From positions 7,307 through 71,306 of the forward strand of contig DF237256.1 in assembly GCA_000708835.1 (NCBI GenBank): a stretch of DNA of 64,000 nt, read 5' to 3'. Below, one piece after another: positions 45,501-55,181 of the stretch. The notes beneath the pieces are model-generated. The model ran no database searches, was not told where the DNA came from, and saw only the letters and a program-made list of their open reading frames with translations. Made by a program: the position numbers and the translations under genes. Numbering within the stretch: the stretch's first letter is position 1; every line of letters starts with the position of its first letter. Origin of the DNA: Klebsormidium nitens. Lineage: Eukaryota; Streptophyta; Klebsormidiophyceae; Klebsormidiales; Klebsormidiaceae.

Positions 45501-46969
45501 TTTCCACCTTCATTGATTTGAAAGGGGCAGAACAGATAGTGAGACACTCCAGTCATTGAACAGAGAAAAGAAAACAGAAGGCGCTCCATTAGCGGATATT
45601 GAGTTGTAAAAGTGGGACGGTGGAATCATGCAAGCCGTAGTCGAGCACTTCTGCTGAACCGTCCGCATCTCCGTACTCCGTCAGCGGCTATGCTTTGCTG
45701 CAGACTCTTTTCTCTGCCTGACCGCTTACCTTTCCTCTTCCAGGCCCCACTGATAAAGTTTCTCCTCAGAGTCTCCCTTTGCTCACGATCTCCATATTGT
45801 GCTTCCAGGTGCCACGTGGCGCCCCGGCGTCAACGTGCTTCAAGACCGGCGTCGCCCACGTGGAGGCCAACCAGCTGCGCGACGCGCTGGCGTGCTTCGA
45901 CGAGGCGTTTGCGGCGCTTGGTCGCGAGCGCGGGGGCGGGAAGGACGTCAAGGCGCAGGCGAAAATGGCGAGCCACTATAAGCAGGCTGCGCTGCTGCTG
46001 CAGGAGATCGCGCGCCTGCAGCGCCTTTCTGACGTGGGCACCAGCCAGGTCGGCGCGCGCGAGGAGATGGCGCGGCTGTCCAGGCTGCTCTCGGCGATCC
46101 CGTTGCAGGTGAGCGCGGCCTGACGGTCTTCAGGTGATCGGGTTGTTGGAGTTTAGATCTTGGGGACTGTAGATATGAAGACTTTGATTTTTTTGAACTG
46201 AGGCGTTTCAGGTGGGTTTCAAGCCATATGTGTCGGAGACTCAGGGGATGTAGTGAATGGTCAGGGCAGCGTTCTGGTATGGCCCCCTTCTTCTTACCCG
46301 CCTTCAATCAGAAAAGGTAAGCCCCAAGCGCCGGCTATCAAGGAGTGAACCGTGAGGACCGTATCTTGTTCGACTACCCTGTCCAAGCGGCGGTCCGACG
46401 GCGCTCTTGCTGGTGGTTGCAGGCGAAGCACCGCATCAGCTGCATTCGGACGGCCATCAAGCGGAACATGGACGTCCAAAACTACGCGTTCGCCAAGCGG
46501 ATGCTGGACCTGCTTGTGGCGAAAGCGCCTCCCAACAAGCAGGGCGAGTTCAAAGTCCTCATCAGCGTGTGCACTCAGGTGAGAGTAAAGAGTAAAGATG
46601 AGAGTAGAAATGGAAATTTTGCGTCAGTGGCGTTCAGGGTTCGCAATAGGCCACGCTCGATGCCATGACGCATGTGTAGGCAGTTCTAATCCTGTCCTTG
46701 TTACTTTCGTTCGTTCTTGGGGAAGCATCTTTGAGCTTTTCGTCTTGTACGTGCAGAAAGGGCTGGTGGATAGAGCTATCGACGGCCCGGAAGACATCAC
46801 GAAGTTCGATGCCGCGACCCTCGGTAGACTACCAACTATTGGTCATGACACATGCGACTTCTGCGGCGCCAACTTTGGAGCTGGCAATGCCAGCTGTTCG
46901 GTTTGTGGTATTGGAAGTCTCCAGCGCTCTGATGCGGCAAGTGGAACCGTCGCGTCACCCTTTGGATAG
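36594..46969 (+). CDS. TWD40-1: TWD40-1, TSET/TPLATE complex WD40 subunit
   Basis: This is the homologue of Arabidopsis At3g50590, a COP-like subunit of the TSET (TPLATE) adaptor complex, which drives clathrin-mediated endocytosis in plants. Seventeen exons sum to 5055 nt (1684 residues): 36594-36830, 37246-37426, 37542-37715, 37933-38062, 38298-38467, 38739-38865, 39254-39536, 40029-40277, 40675-41600, 41875-42141, 42597-42876, 43264-43649, 44058-44766, 45148-45414, 45809-46108, 46423-46578 and 46757-46969. The start is MEWLTTRQLRLQSVGDG. The first beta-propeller (to about residue 350) has AAFHPTQAILAVAVGRHIVEFD and KDGKVQVWRI. The second propeller (about 430-825) includes LWVGPALL and VLGWDGQVRPF. 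An alpha-solenoid follows (GPEWGGGNWEIK), then a Pro/Gln-rich disordered tract. The C-terminus carries a zinc ribbon, CX2C-X10-CX2C at 1647-1664. Exon 13 has a second in-frame acceptor 15 nt upstream (44043). Confidence 0.96.
42950..43056. mobile_element. Small MITE-like element in TWD40-1 intron 11
   Basis: Perfect 11 bp inverted ends GTGAACAGTAT / ATACTGTTCAC enclose 107 bp. The ends match those of the element at 23490-23613. Read on the minus strand, the interior has GGGTGCGGAAC, a weak echo of the family core. There is no coding capacity. Confidence 0.6.
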
Positions 46970-47529
46970 AGACTTTGAAGTTGGCTTGAATACCTCGCCT
47001 CTGTGCTTAACGGCCAGTCTAGAACCGAGTCTATGACCAGGATTAAAGTTGGCATTGGGTGTAGTTGAGATAGCCATTCCTGATCATTTCGCACCTTCGA
47101 GCTTCGAGCATCATGTGCCGAGATTTTCGACTCAAATTAGTACACTTATGGTGATTTGAGCGAATGAGTTTGCCTCCAGTATCTTGGCATCACTTTTCGT
47201 ATTATCCAGTAAGAAGTGGCGCTGGGCTTAATGGGGGCCATTTTCTGACTCTTACACGCACATGCACAATTGCTTACACAGTGGCCGCTTGCAACCTCCT
47301 AGCCAGAACGCAAGGTCTTACGCGCACATAGGACCGGACTCAGGCTTGGTTCACAATTGCATCTGCTGCAGGCACAGGCTTGCAACCAGCAATAGTCTAC
47401 AAGCTACAATTATCCAAGTGCGTGCTCTATTTGCCCCTAAGTCTTGATCATGGCTAGGCCGTCACTCTTGTAGAGTCTGCACAATTAGTAGTTTTAAGCT
47501 AGTTAAACCGGCCACAAGTGATAAGTCAA

Positions 47530-48308
47530 TGAGGCGTTTTACATGAGAGGTGGGTTGCCGAGGGTAAGTGCCGACTTACCGCGCACTGTCGCGACTAAAA
47601 GTTGTACCGCCCAGACTTACCGTGGGCTCGTCGCGATCGGCGTTTTACATGGTCCGAGGGTAAGTCGATGGTAAGTCCCGATCGAGGGCAAATCCGCACT
47701 CATTTCGGACTTACCACGACTTACCTCATCGATTTCGATGAGTTAAAGTAGGGCCTACTTTACCGTCGGTAAACTCGACTTACCACGGTAAGTCGCTACC
47801 ATGTAAAAGGCAAGTCGTGGTAAGTCCGAAAATCGACTTAGGGTACCGTCACTTTGAAGTGGCAGTATTCTGTTTGGGGGGGGGGCTTGGTTCAAATTAG
47901 CCAAGCAAAGGTGGGGAGGGGGGGGGGGCTTGAGGCCTTTTGCTTGGGGCGGAGCCCCAGCCAGGTTTTCCAGGTTTCGAGTGAGAAGCATGCGTTTTCA
48001 TGCACATTTACCCTTATTTTGTTCAACGTTCTTACTTTACAGCCCAAGAACGAGACCAAAAAGCACTTTTCAGCACCAAAATGGGGCTGAATGCATGTAT
48101 ATGATGGTGTTTTTAAACCGAACATTTGCCCGGTTGGTAGCCCACCGGACTGGGACCTTGACCTTGCCAGTGATGACATGGCCGGGATCGAGGGGGGGGG
48201 GGCTTGAGACCCTTATGCCAAAGTGCCTCCAAAATACCTAACCGGGTGCCACTACAAAGTGACGGTACCCTTACCGTCGGGACTTTAACCTCCATGTAAA
48301 ACGCCTCA
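47530..48308. mobile_element. Foldback/MITE-type element with internal copies of its own ends
   Basis: A perfect 16 bp inverted terminal repeat TGAGGCGTTTTACATG lies at 47530-47545 and 48293-48308. A shorter version of the same word recurs inside, direct at about 47639-47652 and inverted at about 47799-47808. The left 310 bp is packed with GGTAAGTC/GACTTACC words in both orientations. No transposase is present. A second element sits inside (next entry). The 779 bp total is therefore composite. Confidence 0.75.
47841..48270. mobile_element. Inner element nested in the foldback
   Basis: GGGTACCGTCACTTTG(A/T)AGTGGCA at the left (47841) is mirrored at the right (ending 48270), a 24-25 bp inverted repeat with one or two mismatches. 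The interior has three long G runs and no coding frame of quality. Its position inside the larger inverted repeat suggests insertion into an older copy. Confidence 0.65.
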
Positions 48309-48613
48309 ATATATCAAACAAATTTTGTGTTGGCCAAGCCAACTCAATGTACCTACCTATACAGCAATGAGTGCCACATGGCACCTTGCTGCAAATCAAT
48401 GTCTCTTGAGTCTTGTATCAACATTCCTTTTGCCGTATGCCGCATGCATGGTGACTCAGTGGGCTGGGCCTACGTCCGGCCCATACTAATCGCCGCCGCG
48501 ATGGTCGGCCCGGGACGCGAGAGGCGGGCCGCGGCCGCCGGGTCGTGCGGAGTGGACTTGATACTGTGCAATTATTACTTTATGTATTTTGTTACGGCTC
48601 CACATGACCGCAG

Positions 48614-48698
48614 CTCGACATAGCTCAGTTGGTAGAGCGGAGGACTGTAGTCGTCGCAGAAAATCCTTAGGTCACTGGTTCGAATCCGGTTGTCGAGA
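48614..48698 (+). tRNA. trnY-GUA: tRNA-Tyr(GUA) with 12 nt intron
   Basis: The acceptor arms CTCGACA and TGTCGAG pair fully, with discriminator A at 48698. The D arm has AGCTCAGTTGGTAGAGC. The anticodon stem GAGGA/TCCTT encloses CTGTAG-A with anticodon GTA at 48647-48649. The T arm holds GGTTCGAATCC. A 12 nt intron (48651-48662) interrupts after position 37, as in nuclear plant tRNA-Tyr. A box and B box are both intact. CCA is not encoded, as expected for a nuclear gene. Confidence 0.97.
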
Positions 48699-48702
48699 CA
48701 CC

Positions 48703-48707
48703 TTTTT
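48703..48707 (+). terminator. RNA polymerase III terminator of tRNA-Tyr
   Basis: A run of five T begins four bases after the tRNA 3' end, the standard Pol III stop. Confidence 0.85.
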
Positions 48708-49263
48708 GTCGTACGACACTCCTGTAGCCAGTATTGGCAGTGGTTCCTCCTTTTAGCAGTTCGTGACGCCCTACATAGATATCTACCTACTTTTCTTCTG
48801 GACAAGCATTTTGTCAACATTTAGTACTCTTATTTACTCAAAAGGAGTCGTTCCATGAAACAAGCAGGCAGGAGAAAGTCCTTGATTCTGTTGTCTTCCA
48901 ATATCACAATCGACTTCGATCAATGTTACTCTGCATGCTAGGTATATGATAGGCTACGCTGGCCACAAGTTGGTGGCCTTTTAAGCTACATGCTTTGCAT
49001 GGATCGCGCACATGAGGCTAGCTGGGCAGAGCTTACGAGATGACCGACCACAATTATGAACTGGTCAGCTTTTCAAAATGTGACCTAACTGAGACTCCAT
49101 TGCAACCATGCATTGGACCAGCCGTTCGATCGTTCTAGCTTGGAATAATACATAGTCAAACAAGTATGCATGACGGACCCCGACCTTCTGGGCCTAAGAA
49201 TCCCATCTGGTTGTTTCTCAGCTTCCTTGGTCTACCAGAAAGTTTAGCATCATGGAAAAGCTG

Positions 49264-49299
49264 ACGTCAAAGATGGTTGACACGTCAAAGATGGTTGAC
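49264..49299. repeat. 18 bp perfect tandem duplication
   Basis: ACGTCAAAGATGGTTGAC occurs twice in direct succession (49264-49281 and 49282-49299). It creates an in-frame hexapeptide repeat in an open frame that is probably not a gene. Confidence 0.9.
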
Positions 49300-49638
49300 G
49301 AATTAAGGGCGTGTCGTAAGAGACATGATTGCATATCAGCTACTGTAGATTTTTTCTCAACAGGAGGACAAGTAAATCTTGGGCAGGCCGGAGCAGGGGC
49401 CATGCACTACAGAAGGAACGCATCATATGCATTTTGCATAAGAAGAGTTGGAAACCGGCGCCAACAAACGTGCGGATGCAGGAGCAGATCCTGAGCTGAG
49501 CTCTCAAGCGAAACAGAAGATAAGAATTTCAACGAGCTCGCTTGATTTAAGGGAACTCTGCACCTGTCAAGTTCTCATCATCAAAACCGTGGAAGCTTTC
49601 GGTACAGGACATGTTGAGAGTTCATCCAGTTGCAACGT

Positions 49639-51311
49639 TCATTCCACGATCTCGTCATTGCCCCAAGTTGTCTGAATGCTAGGGTCTCCGCACTCATCTT
49701 CTTCCCTCAAGGCCAGCTCTGATTTCTGACGGTCGCCGTTCCAGCTTGACTCTCTGTCTATGTAGGTGGCCCACTTGGACTGACCTGGGGCCCGCTTTGA
49801 TACTCGAAGATCAGTCTTAGACTCAGCACCGCTTGTCAACTCTGCTGCCTTAGCCCTCACACTGCCCCAGTTCGGTTCCTCAGTTTCAAGAGGCTTGGTG
49901 CCACGCTTGTAACCCTGAGCCTGGATGGGTTGCAACGCCCTTCTAGCTGTAGGAACAGAACCTTCGGCGGCTCTCTTGCCTGATTTGTCACAGTAGCTAT
50001 AGCCATAATCTTGGTCAACAAGTGCAGGCTGCGATTTCCTAGCCTGTCCCTGTCCTGGTTTCTGGTATGCCACATCATCTATTCTCCTCTCTGGATGTTC
50101 TTTCTTTCGCCGCTTGCTCCCCTGGTCGGGCAGTGTTGTCACCAGCTGAGTGTCCAACGGGTCATCTTTGACAGAGACCTCCTCGCCGTCTCCCTGCACA
50201 TTACGAGACTGACTGAGCAATGGGAAGATCTGAAGCACGTCTTCACTTGATTGCTTCAGTCCTTGCACAGGGCAAGCAACAGGAGCCGTATGTGAAACCC
50301 TTGGTCATCGTGCATGCAGAGATTTCACAGGGCTCTATTTGAAGGTACTTGGGTGCAAATCCTAGTCATACAATCCGCTCTCAGTCAACTCTGCAACTGC
50401 TTTACAAGCAGCAATCTTTGCTTTACTTGCCTCCGCATTTTGTATATAAGCCTCCCACTTGTGCCCTGTCCTTGGTGGCTGCGACTGCCGATGTTGAGCT
50501 TCGCGCTCCTCCAGCTCTGCAATCAGCGCCTCGTCAAAGTCGTCGTCGTCCTCTTGCGCTGCACTCCCAGCTTTAGACAGCAAGACCGCTTCCTTGGCCG
50601 CATCTGCTTCTTGCCGCCCTAGGTTCAGATCTTGGGCCAGCTTCCGTAGATCTGAAGCCTTGCCAGAAACTCCATAGACCTGAGAACAGAAGCCAAGATC
50701 CTCAGGTCCTCCAGATAAGGGGGCAGATGCATCAAGACGTCCAGCTGACAACCTCCCTTGACTTTCTCCCTTTACGTTGTGAAGGGCTAAAGCAGTTGAA
50801 CGATTCACAGGAACTACAGGTCAGATACCTGAGTCATGCATTCAAAAGCCGTACTCCATTACTGTCGGCTGTTCCCAAAATGTTGCCTCCACACACATCA
50901 GCATTCATGTGCTTGACGAACTCACCTTGATGACCGACTGCTTTGCTGCACACAAACTGCAGGACCACTTGTTGCTCTTGGTCACCTGTTTCACCTGCAC
51001 CATGTTGACAGGCGGTCAGGATTTGGTGCCTGCCAAGTGCACCTATCAGCGCGTCCAGCCATGTTTCGTATGGTACCTCCTCCCTCAGGTAACAGGGTGC
51101 TCGCTCCAGGGCTGATATCAGTGCCACTAAGACGATCACCTGGCTGTATGATTTGTCATTTGACTATGACCAAGCTGAGTTGCAGAGCGCGAGTGCAGAA
51201 TCAAGAGTCAACATGGTCGATATCAGGATACACATTTTCATGTCATTGTAAAGGGTCAATCACCTGAAATGTGCTGCACTGGAAGCAGCGCACAACTATG
51301 TACTCCACCAT
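49639..51311 (-). CDS. MRNIP: MRN complex-interacting protein (MRNIP) homologue
   Basis: The animal protein binds MRE11-RAD50-NBS1 and promotes the response to DNA double-strand breaks; the plant role is inferred from homology. Four exons join in phase and sum to 993 nt (330 residues, against about 343 in human): 51264-51311, 50926-50994, 50427-50679 and 49639-50261. The start MVEYIVVRCFQCSTFQ supplies the first CX2C pair and exon 2 (NKWSCSLCAAKQS) the second, together a zinc ribbon. The conserved block VYGVSGKASDLRKLAQDLNL follows. A long acidic, charged tail carries two short KW-x-x-YI motifs (HKWEAYIQ and SKWATYID) and basic nuclear-type clusters (GSKRRKKE). It shares a divergent, E2F-site-bearing promoter with the gene at 52207. 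The first three exons are secure; the exon 3/4 junction is chosen on phase. Confidence 0.87.
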
Positions 51312-51874
51312 CTGCGAAGAAGCTTTGAATGTGCCGCCAACGGCCCATAGAGCTTGCTGATTTGTATTCCAAAATCTTAGCCTCTACATCTTGTCACCAC
51401 CCATCAGTTTGACTAGCAGGATCCTGCCCGCTCACCCTGTGCAATGTGATTTTAAGCTGCTCTCGTACTGCCTTCGCAAGCTGAATGGATGCCACTTGCT
51501 ATAAGAGCACAATCCTCAATTCGGGCTATGGGCTTCAGAACTCCGCAAGCATTCAGAGATTGCTTTTTGCCTTGATGCCGTAAGTTACAGCTTAAAGATA
51601 GTCGCCTCTCAGTGCCAGCTTGTGTCAGTTATAACGGGTTGCAGGTACCTGTAAACTGTTGAGGATACTTGTCAGACTGATGCATGAAAATTGTAATTGC
51701 AGCAGAACAGTTTGCTTGCTCAAACCACGCCTGTTGACACTCTGACCGCCCTTCTCCACTTCACCTGGTACCGTATCTTCAACTGTTCAGCATTGCATCG
51801 CTCTGGCACCCAGTCTGCACGGACGGTGTCTAAGTTTGGCTCCGGTGAGTCGCGCGGCTGAAGGCGCCGCGCGT

Positions 51875-51884
51875 GGCGCGAAAA
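51875..51884 (-). promoter_or_regulatory. E2F binding site 1
   Basis: GGCGCGAAAA on the plus strand reads TTTTCGCGCC on the minus strand, a full E2F consensus (TTTSSCGC). It lies about 560 bp from the MRNIP-like start and 330 bp from the other gene's start. Confidence 0.6.
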
Positions 51885-51965
51885 TTGTATTCTGAGGGGT
51901 CCGAAGGAGGGGTTGGGGTTTCGGGCGTGCCGAGCTGGCACATCCGCAGCTTTCCATTGGACAAA

Positions 51966-51975
51966 TTTGGCGCGC
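51966..51975 (+). promoter_or_regulatory. E2F binding site 2
   Basis: TTTGGCGCGC matches the E2F consensus TTTSSCGC. It is 82 bp from the inverted site 1. Two consensus sites this close between two divergent genes suggest S-phase or DNA-damage-linked expression. Confidence 0.6.
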
Positions 51976-52206
51976 TTGGCTGCGAACGCTCCCGAGTGCT
52001 GAATCATCAGCACTAGCTGGTGCTCACTGCTGGCAGAGCGCACGGCTCTGGCTCCAATTAGCAGTTTCTACATGTAACAGTAAGATGCCCCTTAGCTACG
52101 AAATTTTCTTAGCGTCCTGTAGATCGCTTATAGCTGCGAATCCCAATAGGTCATTGTGGGGTCAGCGCTCGTGCGTTAGGGAAGCGGACTTCAGCTAGCT
52201 GCTGCT

Positions 52207-54355
52207 ATGGATGCAGAGCCTTTTGTTCCCACCCCAGAAAAGATGGGGGCGGGCGGTGCTGCTTCAGATGGTCTCACAGCGTCCAAGAGGAACCTCTTCA
52301 CCGTTAGTGCCTTGAAGGATGCGGGGGTGCAAAAAGTATTGAGGCAGCAGCAAGAGAACCGCTGCTCCGAAGTGGAAAATGCAGGGGCGTTGGCCGCCAA
52401 TTTTGAGCAGAAGGGTTTGGGAAGGAAGCAAAAGTTGATTGACCCCCCGGTGCAGAAGGATTTAAGGGGGCGCAGATGCAGCGATGGTTCTGTGGAGTTG
52501 CAGTTGATGGGCCACAGCGAACTTCCATTTGCCAGTCCAGGGTGTGGTAGCGCAGAAAACAGGGAAGATGCCGGGAGTCTGCCAGCTGGCAAGGGGCCGT
52601 CAAAGCAACAGCATGACAGGGACAATGCAATAGATGGCACCACCCCTACAGCTCCTGCTGGGAGAGTCTCCGAGAGTATTGTCCTGCACACTCCTCTGAA
52701 AGCAAAGCGGCCAGACACTGATAACGTGTTGTTCACTCCGCCTCCAGCGCCTGTAAGTCTTCTCTGCAAATTCTGTCAAGCATCCAATCAATGTGCATAA
52801 GGAGATAAGTTGAACGGTAGCCTTGACCAATCGAGTGAGTTTATGAGCAGCCTACCATATCCCTTCTTTGCAGAATGTAGATATGACAAGATCTTGTTTT
52901 ACCGATGGCTACATTTTTTTTTGCTTTTCACTATCTCATCCTACAAATCATGTATCCACATAACAACAAGTGGTTGAATTAAGTGCAATCGTTTTCCAGG
53001 GGTTCAGACGGCCAAGTATTACCTCAAGTCCCGTCACTCCGCTTCCTGACGCCGTCCATGATGCACCTGGTCGCCAGTGAGCATCCTTTCCTGATCACAA
53101 ACCGACCCATCGTACCTTTCTTTCCATCATTCCGCACAAAGGAATGAAATGTCTGGGTGAAGTTTCTAATCTAGCCAGTTCCTCTGCATGTGATGTGAGT
53201 GAGCTTATGATCAGCCATGCTGATCTTGGGCTGAATTGAAGCCCCGGACCCACTTCGAGGTGGTTCTAACAATTATTTGTCGTCAAAATGGTTGTTCTCC
53301 TTACCCCATGGCTGTAGACAGAACAAGGATGTAGACAGAACAGTGGTGTAGTGGTGTCTTCTGATGTGGTATACCCAGAACTGTAGATCTGGAACCGACG
53401 CGAAAGCAAACGAAAACGTGAATTCCAAAATCTATTTGGAAGGTTTGCTAGACATTGCCGCTGTGCTTCAAGAAGTTGTGTTTTGGGTCCAAGGAGATGG
53501 ATGCACATCCTCATGAATGCAGGATCCCAAAGAAGCCATCAGCTAGATTGAAGCAGCTTAGCATGCAGCTGAAGGAAGCGGGTCAGGATACCCAAGGTAA
53601 TGTGCATTCCCCTCTGCTCCATGCTGCCAAAAGGCTTCAGGCTTACCTCTGAGATCATTCGACGTTCATGGCAGTCCGCATTTAAATGGTTGGCATCTTG
53701 GTCAATTGGCGGCATCAGAAATGAGCTTGCTGAACTCCCACTTGGCCAGTAAGCCGCAGGTCGAAACTGCGCGTAATCTGCATCATGGTACTTCATTATT
53801 CACAGTATGTTGCAATGATTTTGCCGGACCCCACCTCACAGATACTTCGGATGGAGCGACTTCGTCGAGTGTGGAGGCGACACCGGAAGCTTCGGCAGCG
53901 TCATCCGCTTGTGACACGCCTGCACCTCAGTGAGTCACTTCACTTCGTTGCCCTCCCAGATTTGACTTGCATTGTACATTCGACAATCGGCTTGTTAGGA
54001 TCTATTGGGAATCATTGCCATGAAAACTAGCGCCCGTTTTTTTCGCTCAGCTTCGGCACCCAGACTTACATGGTTGAGTAGGTGCAAACACTTAATGACA
54101 GCTTCGCAAAACTGAAGTTGGTGCTGAGTCTTGTGCACGTGCTCTGCACATGTCGGTGACACCGCCCGTCTACTGTGCAGCCCATATGTCCTGCTAGCGA
54201 GCGGGCTCCCTGCGGAGGACCTGATGGCTGACCCAAAGTATCGGGGCATGGCCGCTCTGGGTTGCCAGCACCAGTACACGGATGCGGACCGCGCATCGTT
54301 CTTACGAAGGCGAGGGTTTGTTGCAAGAGATCTAAACTCAGCTTTTGCAGCATAA
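52207..54355 (+). CDS. Unrecognised S/T-P-rich protein, candidate cell-cycle protein
   Basis: I do not recognise this family. Five exons join in phase to 960 nt (319 residues): 52207-52752, 53000-53076, 53523-53596, 53842-53929 and 54181-54355. The start MDAEPFVPTPEK is the first ATG after a GC-rich promoter. Proline-directed sites recur: PTPEK, TPTAP, HTPLKAKRP, FTPPPAP, SSPVTPLP, ATPEAS and DTPAP. Together with TPLKAKR and RRP clusters they make plausible CDK substrates and nuclear signals. The N-terminal half is otherwise low in structure. The C-terminus (YVLLASGLPAEDLMADP to ARDLNSAFAA) looks more ordered and may be the functional core. The E2F sites upstream fit an S-phase gene. Exon 3 was placed only by phase and a TGCAG acceptor; an extra exon between 53077 and 53522 cannot be excluded. 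Confidence 0.65.
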
Positions 54356-55181
54356 TCTAACAGCCAGCAATCAGAATGTCACAAAGATGTCAGCTGCACG
54401 GGTGTCTCCTACTCGATTGTACAGTGTGTTTGCAAAGTGGTCTTCTTGGGCATTGCTGTCAAGGAATTGAACGTATGCCAGTTCGGATGGCCGGGAGCTC
54501 CATGCCCAACTTCTGAGATTGTGACGCAAAGTCGCGTCATGGGCGTGACTAGCAGCCCCAATATGGTTGCCAGTGTGCCAGTGGTTCGCCATTGCATGAA
54601 TGTGTAGGTCCCATTTTGTAAGCTGTAGTGTGACTTGCATGTCCATGGTCGCGCTATGTAGCTCACTCTCCACAACAAGATGGACACACAAATCCGTGAT
54701 GTAACATGCAAGCAAGTAAAACAAGGGGTATGCATCCATTCCTGAGCCTGGCGGTACAAGGGATTCGGTCGATCAGCGCCACCTGTTGCCTGGCTTAAAA
54801 CGCGCATGTGCGAAGCATGAGCCACGGCGCACTATTAATGTGCTCGAACGATGATATGCAATCCTGCTTATCTATAAGCGGCTGCAGAAGCGAGCCAGTG
54901 TCGAACGGAAGGTCCCGATGCAACCTTAGAAGGACACCGAGGACCTAGCTGCGGCACAGCTTGCCTGCCTGGACATGCTGCAGATTGAACATTGGGTCAC
55001 GTTAAGTAACATAGGAGCGTACTGAAAGTAGCATGCAGTCCGATCAGTGTGCTGACGCCCGGCCGCTTGTGATTCTGATAACTTCCCGACAGCGCGCTTA
55101 CAAGCAATATACGTCCCATCAATCTCTCAGTGATTCCAAAGGTCCAGCTTTTCAAGCTGCTGTTGGCCTCAACATCCGTCA
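54356..55181. other. Convergent intergenic region, no gene seen
   Basis: This is the spacer between the stop codons of the S/T-P-rich protein and the ABC transporter. A minus-strand open frame of about 138 codons (54409-54825) has no recognisable domain, no splice partner and unremarkable codon use, so it is not called. Confidence 0.55.

Larger units (their letters stand above)
46970..48613. other. Intergenic region downstream of TWD40-1 hosting a nested element
   Basis: The first 560 bp hold the presumed 3' UTR and nothing else recognisable. The centre is the foldback element at 47530-48308. The last 300 bp include a GC-rich patch (about 48478-48550) just upstream of tRNA-Tyr. No protein gene is supported. 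Confidence 0.6.
48699..49638. other. Intergenic region downstream of tRNA-Tyr
   Basis: It starts with the Pol III terminator and ends at the MRNIP-like stop codon. A plus-strand open frame at 49252-49494 contains the 18 bp tandem repeat and has no family similarity. I do not call it a gene. Confidence 0.6.
51312..52206. promoter_or_regulatory. Divergent promoter, MRNIP-like / S/T-P-rich protein
   Basis: About 0.9 kb lie between the two divergent start codons. The GC-rich middle (about 51840-51980) holds two E2F-type sites, listed separately. A minus-strand open frame at 51720-52043 covers this GC-rich stretch but matches no family and would precede the MRNIP-like start with no phase-compatible exon. 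I regard it as promoter/UTR. Confidence 0.5.

Noticed and set aside
51720-52043. Minus-strand frame upstream of the MRNIP-like gene
   Set aside because: It spans the E2F-bearing GC-rich promoter, has no family match, and the MRNIP homologue already has its own ATG and N-terminal Cys pair.
54409-54825. 138-codon minus-strand frame between convergent genes
   Set aside because: No domain, no splice partner, and composition like that of the flanking non-coding DNA.
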